DNA of 64,000 bases from NCBI RefSeq assembly GCF_022819085.1, contig NZ_JALHAG010000011.1:62001-126000 (forward strand), read 5' to 3'. Numbering within the stretch: the first letter of the stretch is position 1; the number at the start of each line of letters is the position of its first letter. A model generated the notes under the pieces. That model was given only the letters and a program-made list of their open reading frames with translations, made no database searches and was not told where the DNA came from. A program made the position numbers and the translations under genes. This DNA comes from Planococcus ruber. Lineage in GTDB: Bacteria > Bacillota > Bacilli > Bacillales_A > Planococcaceae. Shown here piece by piece: positions 52,024 through 61,283 of the stretch.

Positions 52024-53181
52024 ATGGAAATACAATCAATGCATGATTCGCTCGCTGCTCGTTTGCAGCAGCAGGAACTTGTTTCCGCCACCATCAGCCA
52101 GCCGCGCTTAAAATCGAATAGCATCAAACGGGTGAAACTCAAGCCCGTTGAAATAAAAAATGCATATTTTATTCAGTTTGAATATCAATATGAGCACGTC
52201 TTGAAACACGAAAACCTTTCCATTGAGGATGCCTCTGCCAAGCTTGCGCCTTTGTTCGAAGAGTTCCGCCAAGGGCTTTTTCAGTTTACTGAAGAAAAAG
52301 TGCAAATCCAGCTTTCTAAGAAATTCAAAGTTACCTGGAAATCGGAACAGACGGAAGCGAAAAAAGCCGAGCTTTCCCATAACCGCAAAAAGCAGTATTT
52401 GCTGGAAGACGGCGTCCCTTATCCGTTTTTGGTGCGCCTTGGCGTCCAAAGCCCGGACGGCAAAGTCAAAAAACAGAAATACGATAAGTTCCGCCAAATT
52501 AACCGGTTTATCGAATTCATCGATGATGCCCTTGTGCATTTGCCAAAAGACCGGACGGTGCGCATACTCGATTTCGGTTCAGGCAAATCCTATCTGACAT
52601 TCGCTCTTTACCATTATTTGCGGGTTGAAAAAGGACTGGATTTGCGGGTCACCGGACTCGATCTAAAAAAAGAAGTCATTGAAGAATGCCAACGCATTGC
52701 TGATGACTTGAATTACGATCAATTAGAGTTTTTAGTCGGCGACATTAATGACTATAATGAGGAATCTGCAGTCGATATGGTGGTCACGCTTCATGCCTGC
52801 GACGTTGCTACGGACATGGCGTTATCCCGCGCTGTCAAGTGGAATGCGAACGTCATTTTAAGCGTGCCGTGCTGCCAGCATGAACTCAATAGCCAGATCG
52901 AAGCACCGGAGCTCGGCATCATGCTTCAGCATGGCTTGATCAAAGAGCGCTTCAGTGCACTCGCAACGGATTCCATCCGTGCGGAATTATTGTCGCTTGT
53001 CGGCTATGAAACTCAATTGATGGAATTCATCGATATGGAACATACACCCAAAAATATTTTGATCCGCGCTTATAAAACAGGAAAAAAACCTGCGCCCGGA
53101 CAATTTGAACGCTACCAGCAATTCACGCAGCTCTTATCAGCCAAACCTTTTCTTGAAAACGAATTGAAGGAGCTCCTATGA
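52024..53181 (+). CDS. SAM-dependent methyltransferase (Methyltransf_32 type)
   Basis: 385 residues from ATG 52024 (GAAAGGGAATTGA upstream). N-terminal 150 residues are a helical/basic accessory domain; the SAM site is VRILDFGSGKSYLTFALYHYL, then VTGLDLKKEVIEECQ and MVVTLHACDVATDMAL, followed by SVPCCQHELN with an invariant Cys pair. Similar proteins carry PF13679 and may act on RNA; substrate unknown. Overlaps the next gene by 4 bp. Confidence 0.85.
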   Translation: MEIQSMHDSLAARLQQQELVSATISQPRLKSNSIKRVKLKPVEIKNAYFIQFEYQYEHVLKHENLSIEDASAKLAPLFEEFRQGLFQFTEEKVQIQLSKKFKVTWKSEQTEAKKAELSHNRKKQYLLEDGVPYPFLVRLGVQSPDGKVKKQKYDKFRQINRFIEFIDDALVHLPKDRTVRILDFGSGKSYLTFALYHYLRVEKGLDLRVTGLDLKKEVIEECQRIADDLNYDQLEFLVGDINDYNEESAVDMVVTLHACDVATDMALSRAVKWNANVILSVPCCQHELNSQIEAPELGIMLQHGLIKERFSALATDSIRAELLSLVGYETQLMEFIDMEHTPKNILIRAYKTGKKPAPGQFERYQQFTQLLSAKPFLENELKELL

Positions 53182-53432
53182 CACGGAAAAATCTGGCCAA
53201 CGGCATCGTTCTCGCTTTTACCGTTATCCTCGTCCGATTTATCGATGTGAAAATCTACGATATGCATTTAATCGTGAATGTGCTGGTGATTGTCGGCTTG
53301 ATCGCCGGGTTGATGAAATTGCTAAACCGTTTCCCTTCTCTTGAAAAGCCAGTCGGCAAAAAAAGCGCTATGGCCATCAATTTCATTGTCGTCATTTCGA
53401 TTTTCCTGGCATTTTTCATTTTTGGGCTCTAA
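53178..53432 (+). CDS. Small integral membrane protein, 84 residues
   Basis: Overlaps the methyltransferase stop by 4 bp (ATGA), so it is translationally coupled. Three membrane helices (about residues 7-22, 30-47, 62-84). No family recognised; conservation of the pairing would be the main clue to function. Confidence 0.75.
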   Translation: MTRKNLANGIVLAFTVILVRFIDVKIYDMHLIVNVLVIVGLIAGLMKLLNRFPSLEKPVGKKSAMAINFIVVISIFLAFFIFGL

Positions 53433-53437
53433 AGCGG

Positions 53438-53481
53438 AAAAAGCCGCCTGTCTCCGATTAGAGGCAGGCGGCTTTTCTTAT
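53438..53481. terminator. Bidirectional terminator between convergent small genes
   Basis: AAAAGCCGCCTG and CAGGCGGCTTTT pair perfectly around a 14-nt loop. Confidence 0.88.
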
Positions 53482-53489
53482 ATAAGCGG

Positions 53490-53732
53490 TTAAGAATTCA
53501 GATGGTCTTCATTATATTTTGCAGCTTCCAATTCAATCTGGCAGCTCTTTTTGTATTCACGGGTTTCCAGGAACAGATTAATGGCGAAAACAAGCACCAG
53601 TAAAAAGGCTGGCACTGACAGTTGGACAATTCCATAGACGAGTGCTGCGAGAATTCCAGCGATCAAAAAGCCGATTGCTTGAGCAGATTGACTGTTGCGC
53701 TCTTTAATTTCTGTTATTGAAAAATGATTCAT
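53490..53732 (-). CDS. Small membrane protein, 80 residues
   Basis: Starts at ATG after GGGGGGATG. Two adjacent membrane helices (about residues 18-37 and 39-55), a short cytosolic N-terminus and a charged C-terminus with one Cys. No family recognised. Confidence 0.7.
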   Translation of the reverse strand: MNHFSITEIKERNSQSAQAIGFLIAGILAALVYGIVQLSVPAFLLVLVFAINLFLETREYKKSCQIELEAAKYNEDHLNS

Positions 53733-53838
53733 ATGCTCATCCCCCCAATATAAGCATTATAAACATAATTCTTTAAAACAAAAGAAGAAATTATTTTTTT
53801 CACAATTTCTTAACATTTGAAATGCAAGGAATAAAGCA

Positions 53839-53882
53839 TAAAAAATCGCGGCATCGCCTTAGATAGGCGATGCCGCGGTTTT
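53839..53882 (-). terminator. Terminator of the YjcQ-like gene
   Basis: Perfect 12-bp stem CGCGGCATCGCC / GGCGATGCCGCG with flanking A and T runs. Confidence 0.88.
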
Positions 53883-53895
53883 CGCTTCTTTAATT

Positions 53896-54297
53896 TCACA
53901 TTTTCTTTTGTTGGCGAATCGTTTCTTCTATATAGGATTTAACGGGCTCCAACGTCAATTCCAATCCGCTTGTTTTTAGATTATTGTCCAAGTAATCCAA
54001 TTGATGGTCCTCTACTGCATCGGATTGAAGATTTAGGGTGTTATTGATGTAAAGCATTCCTTCATTGGTTGCCATTGGCAGCGGAGGGCCTTCCCCGTCT
54101 TCTTTTTGGATTTCATCCAATCCATTGACGAGCCCTTCTTTTTTTAATTCTTCCATCGCTTTTTTATACGGCTCGGTTCCGATTCCTTCAGCTAACCGGG
54201 CATCCAGCGCTTGAACATCTTCAGTCGTGGCAGCTGTATAATATTGCGTGTAATAAGCCATTAAGATTTGCTCTTTATCTTGAAGTTGTCCGTTCAT
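53896..54297 (-). CDS. YjcQ-like small protein
   Basis: 133 residues; ATG follows GGAGGG. Soluble and acidic. The pattern of a helical N-terminus, a KAMEELKKEGLVNGL segment, a short beta section (LPMATNEGMLYINNTL) and a C-terminal helix resembles YjcQ-type winged-helix proteins of Bacillus, but the match is weak. Function unknown. Confidence 0.6.
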   Translation of the reverse strand: MNGQLQDKEQILMAYYTQYYTAATTEDVQALDARLAEGIGTEPYKKAMEELKKEGLVNGLDEIQKEDGEGPPLPMATNEGMLYINNTLNLQSDAVEDHQLDYLDNNLKTSGLELTLEPVKSYIEETIRQQKKM

Positions 54298-54477
54298 CTT
54301 TCATCCCTCCGTTTTTCTCGTATGTAGTGCCTTTATTCCCCTTTTTCAATTTGTTTATGCTTTTATTTTCACCGCTTCGGTTGAATTAAGGGATTTTTGA
54401 AACTTCAAGCGCCTTTAATCGTTAATACATAATGACACACGCAGCGGATTCAAGCTGCGGAAAGCGGGTGGTAGAAG

Positions 54478-55401
54478 ATGACAGAAAAACCGATTGTGCA
54501 AATCAAGAACCTTTCGAAAACAATTGGAAAGAAGAATATCATTAAGAATCTGAGCCTCGACTTATATAAAGGCCAAATCACTGGTTTTCTCGGGCCAAAT
54601 GGCGCCGGTAAAACGACGACCATTCGCATGATGGTCGGATTGATGCGCCCGACAGAAGGCGAAGTATTCATTGATGGACAATCAATCCAATCCAACTTTG
54701 AAGAAAGCATTCAGAAAGTGGGGGTAATTGTTGAAAATCCGGAAATGTACAAGTACATGACCGGCTACAAAAACCTTTTGCATTTTTCCCGAATGCACAA
54801 AGGGATTTCCAAAAAACGCATCGACGAAGTCGTTCAGCAAGTCGGCATGCAAAATCGCATCAATGAAAAAGTCAGCTCTTATTCCCTGGGGATGCGCCAG
54901 CGGCTCGGCCTCGCACAAGCGCTTTTGCATGATCCCAAATTCCTGATCCTGGATGAACCGACCAACGGCCTGGATCCTGCCGGCATCCGTGAATTTCGGA
55001 TGTATCTGCAAAAAGTGGCACGCGAAAATGGCGTCGCTGTTTTTGTCTCCAGCCACCTTTTGTCAGAGATCGAGTTATTGTGCGACCGGATTGCCGTTAT
55101 TCAAAACGGCGAACTGATCGATATTAAGAACGTCAAAGAACTCCATGTTTCGCGCTACTACATTCATGCGGAACCAAATGAACTGGCACTCGAAGTTTTG
55201 AGCGGCGCCGGCTTCCCGGTTACTGCGCATGACAAAGGCTATTTGATCGATACGGAATCGCAGCACATTCCTGGAGCTGTTAATATGCTCGTATCTGCCG
55301 GCGCAAAAATTTATGCCGTTCAACCGCACCGGGCAACGCTTGAAGATCAATTCCTGGAAATGACCGGAGGTGGCCAAATTGCTGAAACTCATTCAAAATG
55401 A
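54478..55401 (+). CDS. ABC transporter ATP-binding protein (BcrA/YhcH type)
   Basis: 307 residues. Walker A GPNGAGKTT, signature YSLGMRQR, Walker B FLILDEPTNGLD, H-loop SSHLLSE, then a C-terminal extension of about 80 residues. The YSLGMRQR form and size are typical of bacitracin/lantibiotic-type exporters. The 180-bp upstream gap has no clear promoter match. Confidence 0.9.
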   Translation: MTEKPIVQIKNLSKTIGKKNIIKNLSLDLYKGQITGFLGPNGAGKTTTIRMMVGLMRPTEGEVFIDGQSIQSNFEESIQKVGVIVENPEMYKYMTGYKNLLHFSRMHKGISKKRIDEVVQQVGMQNRINEKVSSYSLGMRQRLGLAQALLHDPKFLILDEPTNGLDPAGIREFRMYLQKVARENGVAVFVSSHLLSEIELLCDRIAVIQNGELIDIKNVKELHVSRYYIHAEPNELALEVLSGAGFPVTAHDKGYLIDTESQHIPGAVNMLVSAGAKIYAVQPHRATLEDQFLEMTGGGQIAETHSK

Positions 55402-56323
55402 ATGGATGAAATTATGGAGCAAGAAATCAAGCTGGATCATGGCCGCTTTGCTGGTGGTCATTTTATTCGCATCCATGGGCATTACAAAATGGGTCAATTC
55501 CAGCATGATGGCCAATCAAGAAGAAACGTGGCAAGAAGTCGCCACGAACCAGCAGACGAATGCGGAAGCAATGCTGCAGGATCCGAACTTGAGCGACCCG
55601 CAGAAGGAATATTACGAAGGCCAAGCCGCAATTGCAGAATATCGGCTTGCGAATGAAGTCCCTGCCTTTGAATATGCGAGCATGCAGCAGCAAGTCATCG
55701 ATGCCCATATGATGCTGTCGCTTGTCACACTGTTTACGGTGATAGTGGCTGCCGGGATTGTCGCTTCGGAATTTTCCCAGGGCACCATCAAAATGCTGTT
55801 AACACGCCCTGTTAAAAGATGGAAAATACTAACATCTAAATACATCACCACGATGATTTATGCTATTTTGCTGTCCATTTTAACGATTGCCGTCAGTGCA
55901 CTGGCCGGTTTGATTTTCTTTGGCATCGGCGACGGAACTTTCCTTGTCTGGAACGGCTCAGAAGTCGTTGAAGGATCTTATTGGATGGAAGCGCTGAAAA
56001 TGGCGGGGTTGAGTTTTGCCAGCGTGTGGATCATCGGAACGTTCGCCTTCATGCTCGGGACTGTTTTCCGTTCAAGCTCGCTTGCGATCGGCTTATCGAT
56101 CTTCCTGATGTTCACCGGGATCCAGGCCGTCTACTTGCTCGCTAATTACGAAATCGTCAAATACTATTTGTTCACCCATACGGACTTAACGCAATTCTAT
56201 ACCGGCTTTATGCCTGTACCGGATATCACCATGACTATGTCGCTTATTGTTCTCGCTGTTTACTTCCTCATTTTCATGGCCGTCAGCTATTGGACGTTCT
56301 CAAGAAGAGATGTTACGGCGTAA
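55379..56323 (+). CDS. ABC-2 type transporter permease
   Basis: 314 residues from TTG 55379, which is 7 nt after GGAGG inside the ATPase gene; GTG 55370 overlaps that site and is less likely. The two genes overlap by 23 bp. One N-terminal helix, an extracytoplasmic loop rich in Gln/Glu (ANQEETWQEVATNQQTNAEAML), then five helices. Matches BcrB-like permeases; substrate unknown. Confidence 0.87.
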   Translation: MLKLIQNEWMKLWSKKSSWIMAALLVVILFASMGITKWVNSSMMANQEETWQEVATNQQTNAEAMLQDPNLSDPQKEYYEGQAAIAEYRLANEVPAFEYASMQQQVIDAHMMLSLVTLFTVIVAAGIVASEFSQGTIKMLLTRPVKRWKILTSKYITTMIYAILLSILTIAVSALAGLIFFGIGDGTFLVWNGSEVVEGSYWMEALKMAGLSFASVWIIGTFAFMLGTVFRSSSLAIGLSIFLMFTGIQAVYLLANYEIVKYYLFTHTDLTQFYTGFMPVPDITMTMSLIVLAVYFLIFMAVSYWTFSRRDVTA

Positions 56324-56343
56324 GCGAAAAGCGCAGGCAGCCA

Positions 56344-56391
56344 TAAAAAGGATCTGACCGTCAGCTTACTGACGTCCAGATCCTTTTTTCA
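56344..56391. terminator. Bidirectional terminator between permease and hydrolase
   Basis: AAAAAGGATCTG and CAGATCCTTTTT pair, with an inner GTCAG/CTGAC stem; the genes are convergent. Confidence 0.88.
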
Positions 56392-57120
56392 TTTGCCATC
56401 CATCCAGTTCAGCAATGCCTCGACCACCAGATCCTGCTGCTCGAGCGGCGAGATCGCTGCCGGGTTATCGCCTTTTTGTTCGCCATACAGGCCGAACTGG
56501 GCATGGTTGCCTCCTGGAATCTCGACAAATTCACTATTGGCTGAAAACAGGATGCGGTTGTCTTCGATATCATCGAACAATGTCAATCCATCCTTTTCTC
56601 CGTAAACGGACAGCATCGGCAAATCGCTTAAAGCGAAATCCCCTGCAGGATAGGAACCCAGGAAAAACAAGCCCGCCAATTCATCTTGATGGTCTTCGGC
56701 ATACATCGCAGCAGCGACGCCGCCAAGCGAATGGCCGCCAATAAACCAAGAATCGATTTCCGGATATTCCCCGATGACCGCTTCTGCTGTATCCACTCCG
56801 AAAATCCCGAACTTCAGCGGCAGATCCGGAATCGATACTGTATATCCTTGCTCGCTCAGTTTCTCCCCAAGATAAGCATAAGCTTCCGCTTCCACTTTGG
56901 CGCCTTGGTATAAAATGATGCCTTGGCCGTTCGGGTCGTCCGGCATGAAAATGATGCCTTGGCCGTCCCGTTCGACCGCTTCGAGATCCACCTGTTCTTT
57001 CAGCACTTCACTCGGTCCGTAATCGAATTGGCTATAGACGACAAACCCGATAATGATCAAAGCAATCAGCGCAATAAAGCCAATCAAAATCCGGATAGCC
57101 CGGCGCTTCCCCGCACTCAA
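56389..57120 (-). CDS. Membrane-anchored alpha/beta hydrolase
   Basis: 243 residues from TTG 57120, which overlaps the upstream stop (TTGA). One N-terminal membrane helix (residues 9-29), then an alpha/beta hydrolase 5-type domain: nucleophile elbow GGHSLGG (Ser near residue 132), Asp in YGEKDGL and His in PGGNHAQFG. Substrate unknown. Forms an operon with the NAD(P)-binding protein upstream. Confidence 0.85.
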   Translation of the reverse strand: MSAGKRRAIRILIGFIALIALIIIGFVVYSQFDYGPSEVLKEQVDLEAVERDGQGIIFMPDDPNGQGIILYQGAKVEAEAYAYLGEKLSEQGYTVSIPDLPLKFGIFGVDTAEAVIGEYPEIDSWFIGGHSLGGVAAAMYAEDHQDELAGLFFLGSYPAGDFALSDLPMLSVYGEKDGLTLFDDIEDNRILFSANSEFVEIPGGNHAQFGLYGEQKGDNPAAISPLEQQDLVVEALLNWMDGK

Positions 57121-57731
57121 TAGGAAATTCCGACACGGGATTTGGAAAACTCCGCGCTCTCCATTTGTTTGTATGCAAAATCAGCCGTATCGCCTACTGT
57201 GATTTCCCGTCCTTCTTCCGGCAGAAAATCTTTTTCTGTCCGGTAGCTGCCGCTTGCTTCCCCGTCCGGCAAGTATGTGGGGCAGACAATCGTCCAATCC
57301 AATTCCGACGCTTTAAGCAAACGGTACACTTTCTCATGCTCTTCTGCAGCGAACGTCAATTTGCGGTTGGAATCGCCGCCTTGGTAGCGCAATACGCCAG
57401 GCGTCATCCGGCTATTCAAGATTCCTGCCGTTCCAATCGTAATTAAACGCTTGATGCCTTGCTTTTCCATGGCCTCTTTAATGAACGGAACTGCTTCCGA
57501 CAAAGTGGTTGTCCGGTCCGTGCCTAGTGCGCTAAACACCAAGTCGGCGCCTTGGATGGCGCGTTCAATGTCTTCCTGATTGCGTACATCGCCCGTCATC
57601 ACTTCCAAATGGTCATGGTCTTCCAGCTTAAGCGAACGCACTAAAGCTTTTACCTGATGCCCATCCACTAGCGCATGCTTTAGGATTTCTTGGCCGACCC
57701 GGCCGGTTGCCCCGAAAATTGTGATGTTCAT
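57117..57731 (-). CDS. NAD(P)-binding atypical SDR (NAD(P)H-binding family)
   Basis: 204 residues from ATG 57731, 8 nt after GGAG; the frame runs further upstream into nfrA but without a ribosome site. Rossmann loop FGATGRVGQEI at residues 5-15, then LVRSLKLEDHDHLEVMTGDV and VFSALGTDRTT. Like YwnB/BVR-B-type reductases. Reaction unknown. Confidence 0.85.
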   Translation of the reverse strand: MNITIFGATGRVGQEILKHALVDGHQVKALVRSLKLEDHDHLEVMTGDVRNQEDIERAIQGADLVFSALGTDRTTTLSEAVPFIKEAMEKQGIKRLITIGTAGILNSRMTPGVLRYQGGDSNRKLTFAAEEHEKVYRLLKASELDWTIVCPTYLPDGEASGSYRTEKDFLPEEGREITVGDTADFAYKQMESAEFSKSRVGISY

Positions 57732-57757
57732 CTTCATTCTCCTTTCCACAGACTGAT

Positions 57758-58489
57758 TTACTTGAATAAGAATCCTTTTTTGGCCAGCACGCCTTTCAAG
57801 TCTTGGCGATGCGGGCGCTTCAGGAAATTCGCCATTTGCTGCGTCCACGTCTCTGATTTCTGGTTGGTGCTGCGGCGCTCGTAATATTGCTGGATGGCCA
57901 TATCGTATTCAGGAAGCAAGGTTTCATATTTCGCTTCGTCGTATTCGTTCTCATGAAGAATCGCTTCGACCGGCAGTCTCGGCTTCACTTCGTTGCCTTC
58001 GTTCGGCACGCCTACCGTCAAACCGTAGACCGGGAATACGCCTTCCGGCAAGCCGACCAGTTCACTGATCGCTTCCATATTGTTGCGGACGCCGCCGATA
58101 TAGCAAATTCCGTAGCCTTTCGATTCAGCAGCCAAGGCTAAATTCTGCGCAAGCAAGCCGACATCTGTAACAGCGACGAGCAGATTTTCCGCTTGGTCAA
58201 AAACAATGTTCTCCCCCTGTATTTCGCCCGCATGCTTCAAGCGGTTGTAGTCCGCACACATTAGGAACACTGCGCCGGCCCCTTCCATCTGTTTCGAGTT
58301 GCGTGAGAGCTCGCCCAATTTCTTGCGTTTTTCCGGATCCGTCACCCAGACGACGGAATAAGCCTGGACAAAATGGGACGTGGCCGCATGCTGCGCTGCC
58401 TGGATCAATTCACTGACCTCTTCTCTTGTCAGCTGCTTTTCTTTATAATCACGCACCGAAGCGTGGGATTTCATCAATTCAATAACCAT
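57758..58489 (-). CDS. nfrA: NADPH-dependent nitro/flavin reductase (NfrA type)
   Basis: 243 residues. Nitroreductase fold with the FMN-binding HASVRDYKEKQLT start, IQAAQHAATSHFVQAYSVVWV and GYGICYIGGVRNN. NfrA-type enzymes reduce nitroaromatics, quinones or flavins with NADPH. Start follows AAAGGAGGAAG. Upstream gene of an operon with the two following minus-strand genes (26-bp gap). Confidence 0.9.
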   Translation of the reverse strand: MVIELMKSHASVRDYKEKQLTREEVSELIQAAQHAATSHFVQAYSVVWVTDPEKRKKLGELSRNSKQMEGAGAVFLMCADYNRLKHAGEIQGENIVFDQAENLLVAVTDVGLLAQNLALAAESKGYGICYIGGVRNNMEAISELVGLPEGVFPVYGLTVGVPNEGNEVKPRLPVEAILHENEYDEAKYETLLPEYDMAIQQYYERRSTNQKSETWTQQMANFLKRPHRQDLKGVLAKKGFLFK

Positions 58490-58591
58490 TCTTCTTCCTC
58501 CTTTGACTCTATTCTCTTATCCTATCAAATAATCTGAGATGATACTCTTCCAACGATTTTTGCTACAATAAAAGCAGATGAGGTGAACAGG

Positions 58592-59146
58592 TTGAAGCGA
58601 GCGAAAGCCATTTTTTCGATTCTTTTTTTATTGATGCTCGGCGGTTTTCTGTTTGTTTGGATCCAAAACGAGCGGGAATTCCAGGAAGAGCTGGCCAAGC
58701 GTCCGGCGCCTTCCGGACTGCATCCGATTGTTGCAGAGAAAACCGATCAATTGGTCCAGCAAGCGCAAAGCATCGGCATCGACATTTTAATCACGGACGG
58801 GTTCCGGTCTGCTGAAGAACAGAATGATTTGCACAATCAAGGACGGAGCGCTGCCGGCAATATCGTGACCTATGCACGCGGCGGCGAGTCCTACCATAAT
58901 TACGGCCTCGCCATCGATTTTGCCCTTCGCCTCGATAACGGCGATGTCGTCTGGGACATTGAACGGGATAATAACGGCAACGGCGAACGCGATTGGTACG
59001 AAGTGGCGGCCATCGGCAAAGAACTCGGATTTGCTTGGGGTGGCGACTGGCAGCGTTTCAAGGATTATCCGCATCTAGAGATGACGTTCGGCTTGTCGAT
59101 CGACGAATTGCAGCAAGGCTATCGGCCGGAAGACGTCGTGGAATAG
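58592..59146 (+). CDS. M15 family D-Ala-D-Ala carboxypeptidase-like protein
   Basis: 184 residues from TTG 58592, with GAGGTG at good spacing; GTG 58583 is the alternative. One N-terminal anchor helix (about residues 5-23), then an M15C/VanY-like domain: GFRSAEEQNDL, zinc ligands in SYHNYGLAIDFAL and in DYPHLEMTFG. Probably trims cell-wall peptides on the outer face of the membrane. Own terminator. Confidence 0.9.
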   Translation: MKRAKAIFSILFLLMLGGFLFVWIQNEREFQEELAKRPAPSGLHPIVAEKTDQLVQQAQSIGIDILITDGFRSAEEQNDLHNQGRSAAGNIVTYARGGESYHNYGLAIDFALRLDNGDVVWDIERDNNGNGERDWYEVAAIGKELGFAWGGDWQRFKDYPHLEMTFGLSIDELQQGYRPEDVVE

Positions 59147-59148
59147 AA

Positions 59149-59186
59149 AACCAGCGTGGTTCGCTTGGAACCACGCTGGTTTTTTG
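59149..59186 (+). terminator. Terminator of the M15 peptidase gene
   Basis: Perfect 13-bp stem AACCAGCGTGGTT / AACCACGCTGGTT around CGCTTGG, then TTTTTT. Confidence 0.9.
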
Positions 59187-59189
59187 AGT

Positions 59190-59315
59190 TTATTTGCGGA
59201 ATTTCTTGTTTTATTTGCGGAATCCGGACGGTTACTTGCGCGATTCCCGTGATTACTTGCGGAATCCACAGCTTTACTTGCGCAATCTCCGCTTTTATTT
59301 GCACGATCCGCTTTT
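59190..59315. repeat. Six-unit tandem repeat with exact 21-bp period
   Basis: Units begin at 59190, 59211, 59232, 59253, 59274 and 59295, each starting TTAYTTGC followed by GSRATYYC-like sequence and a variable 5-6 bp end. The spacing is exactly 21 bp throughout. It lies between a terminator and the stop of a convergent permease gene. Short ORFs on both strands through it are simply the repeat read as 7-residue periods. Confidence 0.9.
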
Positions 59316-59317
59316 TC

Positions 59318-60595
59318 CTACAGTTCTTGGCGCAAAGCTTGAATGACGTCAATTTGAGTGGCTTTACGCGCAGGCCGCCAGCCTGAAATCATGGCGACGC
59401 CAATACTGATGATCGCTGAAATCACAACCAATTGCCACGGAATGACCGAAATCAAAATGCTGACATCGCCCATCCCCTCGCCGTCTTCGCCTAAAGAACT
59501 CATGATGATTTTCGGCACGAGCCAGTTTGCGAGGATGCTGACGCCGTAGGAAACCAAAACAGCGAGCACCGTTCCGATAATGCCGATGGCCGCACTTTCC
59601 ATGAGGAATAGCTTTTGGATCAGCTTCGGCTTCGCGCCGATCGCTTTCATGACGCCGATCTCACGTGTCCGTTCTGTCACGGCCATGGTCATCGTGTTGA
59701 AAATACCGATGGAGGCAATCAAAACCGCGACGGTCCCAACGACAATCAGTCCCGCTTTCAAGGCGGTGAAGAACATATTCATCGAGCCCAATTCTTCTGT
59801 AACCGAGTAAACGTAATAGCCTTTATCTTTTAACGTCTGCGTGATGTCCGCGACGTTCTGCAGATCGTCTGCATAAACGAGCACTTGCCGCCCGCTTTCT
59901 TCAAGCGCCAACTCTTCCTGGAACACGGGGGCCCACGAATCATCGATCAACAGCGTATTGTCGCTGATCCAATCTTTGCCCGGCTCTTCCTTAATACCAG
60001 CCACAGTGAATTCCCATACGCCGGCTTCTGTTTCTCCTTCATAAGGGGTCAATTCCAGCTGAAACGTTTGCCCAATAAGGCTTCCGGCAAATCCGCCCGA
60101 AACTTCCTCGCCGTCGTCCACTTTTTTCCGCTCTTCTTCCGTCAACAAATTTTGTGCAAAATGATAGCCGATAATGACTTCGTTCGCTGAAGAAGGCATC
60201 TTGCCTTCCGACAGTTTCAATCCAGCTTTTTGTTCCTGCTCCATATCAACCGTAGCAGCGGCTACGAATCCGCTCCGATCGCCTATTTTTGCAACCGCAT
60301 CAGCATTTGGCGAAGTCCGGTCTGTCACGGCTTTCACGTGTGCAATCTGGTGCATCGCTTCCACTTCTTGATCAGTAATGGAATCGCCGTCTTCTCTGCC
60401 GGCCACTTCGATTTCTGTCACAATCTGATTGTCGAGCACCTGGTCCGTGACCGTCTGCTGCATGCCGAATCCGACCGATGCGAGAATGATCAGAAAAGCA
60501 CAGCCCATCATGGCAGCTAAAATGGTTGTGGCTACCCGAAGTTTATTGCGTTTCATATGTTGTTTAATAAAATCCAGTTGATCTTTAAATTGCAT
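59318..60595 (-). CDS. MacB/FtsX-type ABC transporter permease
   Basis: 425 residues: one N-terminal helix, a MacB periplasmic core domain (about residues 45-270), and three C-terminal helices with AVTERTREIGVMKAIGAKP. Works with the upstream ATPase, which it overlaps by 11 bp. Similar to YknZ. The long Asp/Glu-rich outer domain has no assigned substrate. Confidence 0.88.
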   Translation of the reverse strand: MQFKDQLDFIKQHMKRNKLRVATTILAAMMGCAFLIILASVGFGMQQTVTDQVLDNQIVTEIEVAGREDGDSITDQEVEAMHQIAHVKAVTDRTSPNADAVAKIGDRSGFVAAATVDMEQEQKAGLKLSEGKMPSSANEVIIGYHFAQNLLTEEERKKVDDGEEVSGGFAGSLIGQTFQLELTPYEGETEAGVWEFTVAGIKEEPGKDWISDNTLLIDDSWAPVFQEELALEESGRQVLVYADDLQNVADITQTLKDKGYYVYSVTEELGSMNMFFTALKAGLIVVGTVAVLIASIGIFNTMTMAVTERTREIGVMKAIGAKPKLIQKLFLMESAAIGIIGTVLAVLVSYGVSILANWLVPKIIMSSLGEDGEGMGDVSILISVIPWQLVVISAIISIGVAMISGWRPARKATQIDVIQALRQEL

Positions 60596-61283
60596 GGCGT
60601 TTTTCCCCTTTCACTAATTCCCCGTCATGCAGACGGTATTGCCGGTGGGCGACATTTGCGACTTCATCGTCATGGGTGATAATCACAAAAGTCAGTCCGA
60701 GCGACTGGTTCAGCGATTGGATCAACATCAGAATATCTTGCTCAGTTTCCGAATCCAAACTCCCGGTCGGCTCATCTGCCAGCAGAATCGGCGGATCGGT
60801 GACAAGCGCCCGCGCAATGCTGACGCGTTGCTGCTGGCCGCCTGACAGTTCATTCGGATAATGGTCAGCGACGTCCTGCAGCCCTACTTTTTCAAGCAAT
60901 GCGCGAACTTTCGCCTGGCGCTTTTTCACCGTCTCTCCTTTAATCTTCAATGGCAGTTCCACATTTTCGAATGCAGTGAGGCCCGGCATCAATTGGAAAT
61001 TCTGAAAGATGAAACCGAAATTGGCTAAGCGGAAATCCGCTTTCTCCTCTTCCTTCATCTTGGCGGTCTCTTTTGTATTCACTAAAACCGAACCCGATTC
61101 GGGCGTCATGAAGCCGGCTAGAATGTGCAATAGCGTCGATTTGCCGGATCCGCTCTTTCCAAGAATCGCAACAATCTCCCCTTTTTGGACGTCTAGCGTG
61201 ACTCCTTTTAACACCGGAACTTTCCGTTCGTGCTCTTTTTTGCCAATTGCAAACGTATGGCGCAGGTTTTGGATTTCAATCAT
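60585..61283 (-). CDS. MacB-type ABC transporter ATP-binding protein
   Basis: 232 residues from ATG 61283, after GAGAGGGG. Walker A GKSGSGKST, signature LSGGQQQR, Walker B ILLADEPTGSLD, H-loop THDDEVA. LolD/MacB/YknY group. Operon with the permease. Confidence 0.9.
   Translation of the reverse strand: MIEIQNLRHTFAIGKKEHERKVPVLKGVTLDVQKGEIVAILGKSGSGKSTLLHILAGFMTPESGSVLVNTKETAKMKEEEKADFRLANFGFIFQNFQLMPGLTAFENVELPLKIKGETVKKRQAKVRALLEKVGLQDVADHYPNELSGGQQQRVSIARALVTDPPILLADEPTGSLDSETEQDILMLIQSLNQSLGLTFVIITHDDEVANVAHRQYRLHDGELVKGEKRHAI

Noticed and set aside
59190-59315. Possible CRISPR array
   Set aside because: The 21-bp units have no conserved repeat/unique spacer alternation of the right size and there are no cas genes.
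59075-59386. Short ORFs on both strands encoding 7-residue repeats
   Set aside because: A 21-bp period gives heptapeptide repeats in all frames; none has a ribosome site.
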